Shown here one piece after another: positions 1 to 5,308 of a DNA stretch of 8,809 nt (position 1 is the first letter of the stretch; each line of letters begins with the position of its first letter). The position numbers were made by a program, and so were the translations under genes. Source of the DNA: Candidatus Helarchaeota archaeon (GTDB lineage Archaea; Asgardarchaeota; Lokiarchaeia; Helarchaeales; HEL-GB-A); NCBI GenBank assembly GCA_016840125.1, contig JAEOSY010000667.1, positions 1 through 8,809 on the forward strand. Direction: 5' to 3'. Below the pieces are notes generated by a model. It had not been told where the DNA came from and searched no databases. It worked only from the letters and a program-made list of their open reading frames with translations.

Positions 1-2
1 AG

Positions 3-107
3 ATAGTAATATTTCGTATATTCACGGAAAAAATGAGGGGTCGGGCAATTCTTCATTATTTTGAGGTTGTAAAGAAAGAAACTGAAGGAAATGCTATGTT
101 GCATTAA
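3..107 (+). CDS. Possible C-terminal end of a gene cut by the left window edge
   Basis: The frame ending at the TAA at 105-107 is open to the left edge of the window. It reads as a plausible protein tail, with hydrophobic and charged residues such as IVIFRIFTEKMRGRAILHYF and then a lysine- and glutamate-rich end. The family is not recognisable from 34 residues. An internal ATG at 33 could alternatively start a 24-residue ORF. The next gene begins 22 bases downstream on the same strand, so the two could share a transcript. A frame this short may be open by chance, hence the low confidence. Confidence 0.35.
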   Translation: MVIFRIFTEKMRGRAILHYFEVVKKETEGNAMLH

Positions 108-129
108 ATTGGTTACAAAAAATAAATAA

Positions 130-1053
130 ATGGAGTGTATTGAGAGAATGGAGGAAAAATCTTCACTTAAAAGGTTGATTGATGGAGTAGGCGCAAGTAA
201 ATTCGCAAAATTATTGCGAGCAGTACTAGATAGAATTCCAATCGTGTTGATTGGAAGCGATTCAACGGGTATTGATAATCTAGTGGACACTTTGGTTTCC
301 CTAGCCCCACACCGTCACCATTATATCTTTCGTACTGATTTTATGCTCCCGGAAGAATATTTGAATTTATACCAGGAAGAAGAAGATAACTTTAGTATCC
401 CGCGAGCGATCTTCAGTTCGCGCACACAAGATTCCCCTTTTATCTTTCAAACTGTGGAGAATTTAAAGGGTTGGGTGATAGGGTTTAGTATCGCAGAGGA
501 GATAAAAAAGATAGATATTATATCGAATCTGAGTAACCTCTCGCGAAAATTCTTAATCATCAACCAAGATCTTGATAGCAAGGTTCAGCTATCATTTAAT
601 GGGTTAAACGGAAACGATTTGAATTTGCAGCTTGAAAAGAAAATTATCGAGAGAGCAATTAAAAAGACAGAGGTAGCGGTTGAGAAGATGAAGCGAGTAA
701 TAAAGAAGCGGATTAAGGTGGATCCTTCAAAGGGAGTGATGGAATCAATCATGGAATTTGATAATGAAGCCGAACAGATCCAATCAAACATTTTAGATTC
801 AGAGATCAAGGCCTTTGCCCATGCAGGAGAGAGAGCGTTAGCAATCGTGAATCGAATAGACCTTCTTATAAATGCCGGATTTAAAATAGAGATTTCGGGG
901 AAAACTTTGCTTGAGACCATTGATTACCAAGAGGTTAGCTATGAAAGGCTCCTTGAGTTTGTCCAGGCAGAGTATGGTTTGGATTTCAGGCATTGCCTCA
1001 AAGGGGGACGGAGCGCAGCTGTTGGAGATCGGATCGACGGGTTCTGGGGGTAG
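130..1053 (+). CDS. Unrecognised 307-residue protein, upstream partner of the radical SAM gene
   Basis: I cannot name this family. The protein appears soluble, with no signal peptide or membrane segment. Residues 37-42 (IPIVLIG) form a hydrophobic strand followed by SDSTGIDNL, resembling the first strand and loop of a Rossmann or P-loop fold. The GKS/T lysine of a true Walker A is absent, so NTP binding cannot be claimed. Residues 165-245 are strongly helical and charged, probably a helical bundle or short coiled coil. The C terminus has a low-complexity, glycine-rich end. The radical SAM gene starts 7 bases after the stop, which points to an operon and a related role. ATG 130 was taken as the start; ATG 148, preceded by GAGAG, is an alternative that removes six residues. 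A short motif recurs in the protein at 2727-3380. Confidence 0.85.
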   Translation: MECIERMEEKSSLKRLIDGVGASKFAKLLRAVLDRIPIVLIGSDSTGIDNLVDTLVSLAPHRHHYIFRTDFMLPEEYLNLYQEEEDNFSIPRAIFSSRTQDSPFIFQTVENLKGWVIGFSIAEEIKKIDIISNLSNLSRKFLIINQDLDSKVQLSFNGLNGNDLNLQLEKKIIERAIKKTEVAVEKMKRVIKKRIKVDPSKGVMESIMEFDNEAEQIQSNILDSEIKAFAHAGERALAIVNRIDLLINAGFKIEISGKTLLETIDYQEVSYERLLEFVQAEYGLDFRHCLKGGRSAAVGDRIDGFWG

Positions 1054-1060
1054 GTAACTT

Positions 1061-2566
1061 ATGGGTCCTGAAATCTTGCTTGTCCACCCTCCGAATATTT
1101 TGAGGGCAACAGCTCTAAAAACTTCAAGTATCTCACCTCACCTTTGTGGATACGGGTTATTACACATTGGAACTTATTTGAAGAACTTGGGGTATAACGT
1201 TGTGTGCTGGAATATACCCTTGGCATACAAACTGGGATTGGATAATCGGGACCTCGAGGGGATTTTTAAGACCTATGATCCCTTAGTGACTGGAATTGAG
1301 CTCAATTGGCTTCATTTAAGCAAGGGTGCTCTGGACTTGGCGAAATTCTTAAAGAATATTCACCCTAACACCCCCATCATAGTAGGGGGGGTCCATGCGA
1401 CCTTATTTGCGAAGGAGATTATTAAATCCTATGATGCAGTCGATATGGTAGTGAAGGGTGAGGGGGAGCGAATCATGGGGGAGTTAGTGGAAAAAGTTGA
1501 AAAGGGACAGAGGCTTCAAGGTGTCGCCGGAACCGTTTCGAGAGTGAATAGCAAAGTAGTTGAGACTGAGGGTGGAAAGATATTTACAGATATAGATGAA
1601 GTACCGCCGTACATTCCAAACTTTTTGAAGCCGCGCCAGCTTAACCCATACAATATAGCTCTAATTAATACCTGTCGTGGTCCATGCAATTTTCACTGCC
1701 CTCACTGTGTTGGGGCGAGGGAGAGTTACTGTTTATCTCCTCGCACGGAGATCGCTTTCCACTCAACCGACTGGATTATCAAGCAAATCCAGATACTTTT
1801 GGATTATGTCAAGGAATTATCAATCCAGGATTATATCTACTGCAGCCCAAAACGCCTCGTGGAGTTAACTAAGGCACTACAAAGAGAGAAATTGCGGGAG
1901 GAGTTTGATTATTTCAATTTAGCGGTTGTCCCCACTCAGCAAATAGACCAGAGTATTCTCCAGAGCTTGGCAAAGGCAGGTATAGGCAATATGGATGTTG
2001 GGATTGAAAGCGGGTCTGATTACATCCTTCAAAAATTAGGAAGACCCTACAGTAGGGGGCAAGCTACTCAATTTCTTACTACTACTGTAAAAAACGGAAT
2101 CATCCCGAAGACCTATTGGATGATAACAGGGCTGGAGCGAGGGACGGATTTAGAAATGAACCGGAGTTTCTTAAAAGAAACTATCGAGTTGGGGGCAGTG
2201 CCGCGGTGGGTAACGCCGCTCTGCGCTTTACCTGGCACGCACCTGTTTGAAAATGCGGATGAATATGATCTTACTTTGAATTTCCACTCATTTCAAGATT
2301 ACATGAACTTTTCCTTACAAAAATTTAATCGAGATGCATATTACCCCAAATTAATTACGCATTCAACGCCGATTATGGATGTGTATGAGATATTAGAAGC
2401 CGTTGCGGACTTAAAAACTTTAATTCTCAAGAGCGAAGAGCAGATTCGGGAGATTTTAATGAAGAATGAGGCGCGATTTCAACAAGTCCAACCCCACCTC
2501 TATGAACAAGATCTTTATCGCAGAATAAAGACGGGAATACACTACATTCGGACAACTTTCTTTTGA
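1061..2566 (+). CDS. Cobalamin-binding-domain radical SAM protein (class B-like)
   Basis: This is a 501-residue radical SAM enzyme with the two-part layout of the B12-binding class. Residues 1-180 form a Rossmann-like cobalamin-binding domain: ILLVHPP at the start, GGVHAT at 109-114 and VVKGEGE at 130-136, all typical of this group. The classic DxHxxG cobalamin-ligand motif is not visible, which is common among class B members. The cluster motif is C209-x3-C213-x2-C216 (CNFHCPHC), with one extra cysteine at 205. GIESGSD at 314-320 matches the SAM-binding glycine/glutamate region. Known relatives carry out methylations or ring formations on lipids, cofactors, pigments or peptides; the substrate here cannot be read from sequence. 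The start ATG follows a G-rich stretch overlapping the end of the upstream gene (GGGGGTAGGT). The family call is firm and the reaction is unknown. Confidence 0.93.
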   Translation: MGPEILLVHPPNILRATALKTSSISPHLCGYGLLHIGTYLKNLGYNVVCWNIPLAYKLGLDNRDLEGIFKTYDPLVTGIELNWLHLSKGALDLAKFLKNIHPNTPIIVGGVHATLFAKEIIKSYDAVDMVVKGEGERIMGELVEKVEKGQRLQGVAGTVSRVNSKVVETEGGKIFTDIDEVPPYIPNFLKPRQLNPYNIALINTCRGPCNFHCPHCVGARESYCLSPRTEIAFHSTDWIIKQIQILLDYVKELSIQDYIYCSPKRLVELTKALQREKLREEFDYFNLAVVPTQQIDQSILQSLAKAGIGNMDVGIESGSDYILQKLGRPYSRGQATQFLTTTVKNGIIPKTYWMITGLERGTDLEMNRSFLKETIELGAVPRWVTPLCALPGTHLFENADEYDLTLNFHSFQDYMNFSLQKFNRDAYYPKLITHSTPIMDVYEILEAVADLKTLILKSEEQIREILMKNEARFQQVQPHLYEQDLYRRIKTGIHYIRTTFF

Positions 2567-2596
2567 TTGTTTATTCGTCTCTAAAATCTCAAGGAA

Positions 2597-2605
2597 TATT
2601 TAAAA
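2597..2605 (+). promoter_or_regulatory. TATA-box-like promoter for the ORF pair at 2638-3380
   Basis: TATTTAAAA lies 31 bases behind the last base of the radical SAM gene and about 37 bases (from its centre) ahead of the ATG at 2638. With the usual archaeal spacing of about 25 bases, transcription would begin near 2626-2630, leaving a leader of about 10 bases. This placement favours ATG 2638, not ATG 2727, as the first translated start of the transcript. Confidence 0.55.
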
Positions 2606-2637
2606 GACTGAACAATCAAAAAAAATAACATCTAGAG

Positions 2638-2775
2638 ATGAATGGCAAGCCGAAGAAAAAAGTGGAAGAAGGGAAGCATCTATATCGGGTTGAATGCAAG
2701 GATTTAGCAGAGCGCTGTGGATTTGAATGTCTTTCATTGAGGATGGTTGGATTATGGTTAAAGAGAAAGCTTTGA
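2638..2775 (+). CDS. 45-residue ORF with DUF1059-like start, overlapping the next gene
   Basis: The ORF begins right behind a TATA box with almost no leader. Residues 16-30 (YRVECKDLAERCGFE) resemble the beginning of DUF1059 small proteins, which carry a CKDL...C-x-F pattern. After this segment the frame yields a basic tail and stops at 2773-2775. The zinc-ribbon gene starts inside this ORF in another frame at 2727, giving a 49-base overlap. If one base were missing near 2728-2730, the reading would continue as CGFE-C-SFIEDGWIMVKEKAL, which fits a DUF1059-like continuation better than the present tail. So this may be the 5' part of a frameshifted gene, a sequencing error, or a genuine short ORF. 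The DUF1059 resemblance is from memory of the family pattern. Confidence 0.45.
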   Translation: MNGKPKKKVEEGKHLYRVECKDLAERCGFECLSLRMVGLWLKRKL

Positions 2776-3380
2776 AAAAGAAGGAGAAGGCAAAAGAGAA
2801 ATTAATGGATATTTTGCAAAAAGTTCAGTATTCATTTACTACGGTTGTTATTGGGGATAATGTGAGTTCTATTGAAAACCTATTGAATAAAATCCCTTAC
2901 ATTGCCATAATTCAACGGGAAATACCCTTTTTATCTAATATTGATTATGAGCTCGGACGGTTGCGAAAAATTATGAAAACTGCCCCTTTAACTCCTTCCG
3001 AGTTTAAAAACTTAGAGAAATTATCCAAAGAAGTAATCAAATATTTCGATATAGAAAAACCATATCCAGACTCCGCTGAATCACGATCGCCACCTCCAAG
3101 CCCAAGACCACTTAAAAATTGGAAAAAAACTCCCATTATTCTCTCAATGGTTGAAGAAAAGGAGCGATCGGTAAAGGGTGGTTTGGTTATTTCAAGCATT
3201 GGTGGAAAGATAGAGTTTTCCAAAGTTTATCACGAGGTGAAATTAGAAAAATGTCGTATGTGCAAGGGGAAGAATTTTTCTTTCGTGGATGACCAAAAGG
3301 AAATGATCTACTGCAATAAATGCGGGCAACGATATCAAGTACTGGAACCTGACTCCAAAAAAGTTTGGACATTCAAATGA
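2727..3380 (+). CDS. Unrecognised protein with C-terminal zinc ribbon
   Basis: The family is not recognised. Residues 11-28 are lysine/glutamate-rich and helical. Residues 36-60 form a hydrophobic strand-loop-helix (TTVVIGDNVSSIENLL) that matches the 307-residue protein at 130-1053 in spacing. Residues 75-110 are helical, and 112-128 form a proline/serine-rich linker. The C-terminal part holds a zinc ribbon with C176-x2-C179 and C196-x2-C199 (CRMC, CNKCG). A DNA, RNA or protein contact role is possible but unproven. The protein looks cytoplasmic. The start is uncertain: a TGA directly precedes ATG 2727 in frame and no good SD is present there. ATG 2754 has GAGGA ten bases upstream and may be the true start. 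If the overlapping ORF at 2638 is its broken 5' end, the intact protein would have about 247 residues. Confidence 0.8.
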   Translation: MSFIEDGWIMVKEKALKKKEKAKEKLMDILQKVQYSFTTVVIGDNVSSIENLLNKIPYIAIIQREIPFLSNIDYELGRLRKIMKTAPLTPSEFKNLEKLSKEVIKYFDIEKPYPDSAESRSPPPSPRPLKNWKKTPIILSMVEEKERSVKGGLVISSIGGKIEFSKVYHEVKLEKCRMCKGKNFSFVDDQKEMIYCNKCGQRYQVLEPDSKKVWTFK

Positions 3381-3514
3381 GGCAACTACAGTAATAGTAG
3401 AAATCAATTTTAGTTAAATCTGAACAATGAATAATTAAATCGGTTGTCTAGTTGTTTACTAATAATTCAAACGGTACAATTTCATATTTTAATTGAATGG
3501 GTTTAGAAGACATT

Positions 3515-3522
3515 AAAAAAAA
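3515..3522 (-). terminator. T-run terminator behind the 43-residue minus-strand ORF
   Basis: Read on the minus strand, eight consecutive T residues lie about 35 bases after the TAA at 3557-3559. Archaeal transcription commonly ends at such T-runs without a hairpin. The site also falls in the convergent gap behind the zinc-ribbon gene, for which I see no equally clear T-run on the plus strand. Confidence 0.45.
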
Positions 3523-3556
3523 GAGGGAAATTGAAATATACGTATGTATATCTTTT

Positions 3557-3688
3557 TTATGGCCAAGGCCAAGGGATCCAAGGGTCGGCAGTATTTGTGT
3601 CAAACACTGGGTCTCCGCTTTTAATGCCCCGAATAACATTGGCTAAAGATAGGAGCCGACTTTCACTTAACTGGTCAATTTTGTTCAT
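3557..3688 (-). CDS. Small 43-residue protein with Trp/Pro-rich tail
   Basis: This short ORF has a full set of expression signals on the minus strand. A TATA box lies at 3731-3741, AAGGTG lies six bases before the ATG, and a T-run follows the stop. Residues 2-22 (NKIDQLSESRLLSLANVIRGI) could form an amphipathic helix. Residues 23-34 are a turn-rich GDP segment, and the end reads ADPWIPWPWP, with three Trp and three Pro in the last eight residues. There is no signal peptide, membrane segment or cysteine. I recognise no family. The tail could be a binding motif or the core of a modified peptide, but nothing in the sequence proves either. The plus strand of the same stretch contains only a 21-codon ORF with no such signals. 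Confidence 0.6.
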   Translation of the reverse strand: MNKIDQLSESRLLSLANVIRGIKSGDPVFDTNTADPWIPWPWP

Positions 3689-3730
3689 TTTAAACACCTT
3701 AATTTTTAGGGTAACCACACAGCGCGATGA

Positions 3731-3741
3731 GCATATATAAA
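3731..3741 (-). promoter_or_regulatory. TATA box for the 43-residue minus-strand ORF
   Basis: On the minus strand the sequence reads TTTATATATGC, preceded by a run of G residues that could serve as the BRE side. The ATG at 3688 lies about 48 bases downstream, giving a predicted leader of roughly 20 bases that contains the AAGGTG ribosome binding site. Confidence 0.6.
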
Positions 3742-4017
3742 CCCCCCAACATTGGATGAAATGCGCAATTTAGGGATGGTATGTGGGCTTTTACGTTTAA
3801 TACAAAATGCAAGTTCGGAGCGTAGATAGTTATCTGAAATTGTCCTTGAATAATAAAGATCAGTTTAAAAAAGAGCCCCTTCGCGATACCCCTGTGTTTA
3901 CTGAATTATCCAATCTAAGTTCAGCGTTTAATAGAGAGATCCGCTACCTAACTTGTTAAACTTATTTGGAGCGCGATTTCCTCCTAAAGAAACCTGTTAT
4001 TCAAAGGGGGATGTTCC
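3742..4017. other. Gene-free stretch upstream of the TFB leader
   Basis: About 275 bases with stops in all frames at short intervals. Only ORFs under about 20 codons occur and none has a convincing ribosome binding site. No tRNA-like cloverleaf or tandem repeat was seen. It separates the divergent promoters of the small minus-strand gene and the TFB unit. Confidence 0.5.
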
Positions 4018-4024
4018 TTTATAG
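4018..4024 (+). promoter_or_regulatory. Candidate TATA box for the leader ORF and TFB
   Basis: TTTATAG would place a transcription start near 4045-4050, giving a leader of about 120 bases before the short ORF at 4168. A second AT-rich candidate, TTGTAAATT near 4083, would give a leader of about 55 bases and overlaps the inverted repeat at 4066-4097. The choice cannot be settled from sequence. Confidence 0.3.
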
Positions 4025-4065
4025 TTTGACATTACCCTCTAATCTCCTTAGCAAAGTTTCGGATA

Positions 4066-4097
4066 TGGAAAAATTTGAAGCGTTGTAAATTTTTCTA
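4066..4097 (+). repeat. AT-rich inverted repeat in the TFB upstream region
   Basis: GAAAAATTT at 4068-4076 and AAATTTTTC at 4087-4095 are perfect inverted copies separated by ten bases. One G-T pair and one more T-A pair extend the stem to 11 pairs at RNA level. It lies about 70 bases before the short ORF at 4168, and could be an RNA hairpin in the leader or a DNA operator, depending on which promoter is used. Confidence 0.5.
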
Positions 4098-4156
4098 CCC
4101 CTCTCTCTGGGAGTCTACATCCCCTAATTAGATCCAAGGTACAGCAGAGTGTCTTA

Positions 4157-4166
4157 GGAGGAGGGG
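4157..4166 (+). promoter_or_regulatory. Strong SD ahead of the 26-codon leader ORF
   Basis: GGAGGAGGGG is an extended match to the 16S rRNA tail, with GGAGG six bases from the ATG at 4168. It is among the two strongest ribosome binding sites in the window, yet it serves a 26-codon ORF and not the TFB directly. That makes translation of the short ORF likely. Confidence 0.65.
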
Positions 4167-4167
4167 A

Positions 4168-4248
4168 ATGAGCGTAATCAGTATGCAGCCGAATCAAAAC
4201 AATTTTCTCTTTAATTTGCTAGTAAAGTTACAGAGGTTTGTAATTTGA
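4168..4248 (+). CDS. 26-residue leader ORF overlapping the TFB start
   Basis: The ORF has an ATG start behind a near-perfect SD and ends at TGA 4246-4248. The TTG start of the TFB at 4245-4247 overlaps this stop (TTGA), a layout typical of translational coupling. The peptide contains NQNNF followed by a hydrophobic/basic stretch (LFNLLVKLQRFVI) that could form a short amphipathic helix. It has no recognisable family. An in-frame stop at 4212 in the TFB frame excludes a simple upstream extension of the TFB. Most likely it is a leader peptide that delivers ribosomes to the weakly starting TFB. Less likely, it is the remnant of a longer 5' end lost by frameshift. Confidence 0.55.
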   Translation: MSVISMQPNQNNFLFNLLVKLQRFVI

Positions 4249-5276
4249 ACGCAAAAAATCAGGATCTATTATGTTCGGAAGGGAATCATGAAGAAATTTA
4301 TGACCCCGTAAAAGGAGAGTTTATCTGTGGGAAATGTGGTCTAGTCTGTGGGTCGGAATTCGATCGCAGTGCTGACCTTTCACCAGAGAAGATATCGGAC
4401 TTGAATTCACGCATAAAAAATACATACTTTGGAAACCGAGAGGAACTCGTCGATGGGTTGGGGAGCTATATAGATTTTCATAACGCGAAGTTTATGCACG
4501 ATTGTAATTACCACCCATTACCCCCCCGTAATCGATTTCTTTTCGGAAGACTGAAAAAACGATATGAGTTAAAAAGTCGTCTCGGCTTACAGCGAAGAGA
4601 ATTTGAAGTGTTGGCTGAATTAACTAAGATAGCTTCGGATCTCAAACTATCGGACAGTGATAAGAGACGGGCAGCACATATATACCGAGAGATTTCCCTG
4701 AAACTGCAAGCGGCAGGGGACATAAAACGTAAGAATATTCGGTTTAGAGTGTTAGGTTTAGCTATCGTTTTAATGGCGAAGGAGTCAAAGAACGGGAAGG
4801 TTTTAACCGTGCAGGAAGTTGCAGCTTCGTTTCAAAAATTTAATCATCGCGTCTCTGGTTATAATATTATTCGAACAGCTTTGTTACTCAAATGTGAGCT
4901 CGACGGTATTCTGAAGACCCATCGTAGTAAAAGGAGTGAGGAGTACATTCACACGATCGTTAATCAAATTGTTTCAGATGAGCGGATAAAGGCACGAATA
5001 CAAACAAAAATTCCAAAGCCAGCCTTTGAATATAAAAAAGCCTTAATTTTTGAGAGCCAAGCACTTCTAGAACGAATTCCGGATAAGGTGAGAGGCGGGC
5101 GAAACCCGTATTGTCTGGCAATTTCAGCAGTCTATGGTGTGGAGAAGTACCTCTCCAAAAAGTGGCGGTACGTGTCCATTTTTGGGCAAAGACTCGTGGC
5201 GGAGATCACAGGTATAAACGAATGGACGGTTAAAAATGGCTGGAAATTACTAATTGAGCCTTTGATTCATAATTGA
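4245..5276 (+). CDS. tfb: Divergent transcription initiation factor B (TFB/TFIIB-like)
   Basis: TFB joins TBP at the promoter, recruits RNA polymerase and helps open DNA. The 343-residue protein shows the family order. The N-terminal zinc ribbon spans 10-35, with C28-x2-C31 (CGKCGLVCG) as the second knuckle. B-reader/linker-like residues fall at 70-95 (GLGSYIDFHNAK). Two cyclin-like repeats lie at about 97-222 and 230-340; the second ends with the recognisable AEITGINEWTVKNGWKLL helix-turn-helix. The first knuckle is unusual: C10 is followed by H15 (C-x4-H) in place of the normal C-x2-C. The first cyclin repeat is also poorly conserved, so this is probably a specialised paralogue and not the main TFB. 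The TTG start is supported by AGAGG eight bases upstream, by an in-frame stop at 4212 and by overlap with the leader ORF. A surface-protein gene follows after 24 bases. Confidence 0.88.
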   Translation: MNAKNQDLLCSEGNHEEIYDPVKGEFICGKCGLVCGSEFDRSADLSPEKISDLNSRIKNTYFGNREELVDGLGSYIDFHNAKFMHDCNYHPLPPRNRFLFGRLKKRYELKSRLGLQRREFEVLAELTKIASDLKLSDSDKRRAAHIYREISLKLQAAGDIKRKNIRFRVLGLAIVLMAKESKNGKVLTVQEVAASFQKFNHRVSGYNIIRTALLLKCELDGILKTHRSKRSEEYIHTIVNQIVSDERIKARIQTKIPKPAFEYKKALIFESQALLERIPDKVRGGRNPYCLAISAVYGVEKYLSKKWRYVSIFGQRLVAEITGINEWTVKNGWKLLIEPLIHN

Positions 5277-5290
5277 CTCAAGGAGGGAGG

Positions 5291-5308
5291 ATGTATCGCC
5301 TTGAATAA
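5291..5308 (+). other. Five-codon minicistron overlapping the surface-protein start
   Basis: GGAGGGAGG at 5282-5290 contains two staggered SD cores. One is suitably spaced for an ATG at 5291 that encodes only MYRLE, and the other for the TTG at 5301. The minicistron stop at 5306-5308 overlaps the start region of the surface-protein gene, echoing the arrangement ahead of the TFB. This may be chance. Confidence 0.25.

Noticed and set aside
250..285. Walker A P-loop in the 307-residue protein
   Set aside because: The IGSDSTGID segment lacks the GK[ST] residues needed for phosphate binding, so an ATPase/GTPase call is not supported.
3536..3551. ATATAC/GTATAT inverted repeat
   Set aside because: A six-base AT-rich dyad with four-base spacing is likely by chance in this AT-rich gap, and it lies behind a stop codon where no operator is expected.
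3559..3624. 21-codon plus-strand ORF beginning MAKAKGSKGRQYLC
   Set aside because: It looks like the start of a basic zinc-finger protein, but it ends after 21 codons with no continuation in nearby frames and lies antisense to the better-supported small gene.
3531..3740. 69-codon plus-strand ORF over the small minus-strand gene
   Set aside because: It starts without an SD, has no recognisable composition, and runs antisense across the ORF at 3557-3688, its SD and its TATA box, which have far better signals.
4006..4041. 11-codon minus-strand ORF (MSNYKGTSPFE) preceded by AAGGAG
   Set aside because: An SD-like sequence is present, but the ORF is too short to judge and no promoter is evident upstream on that strand.
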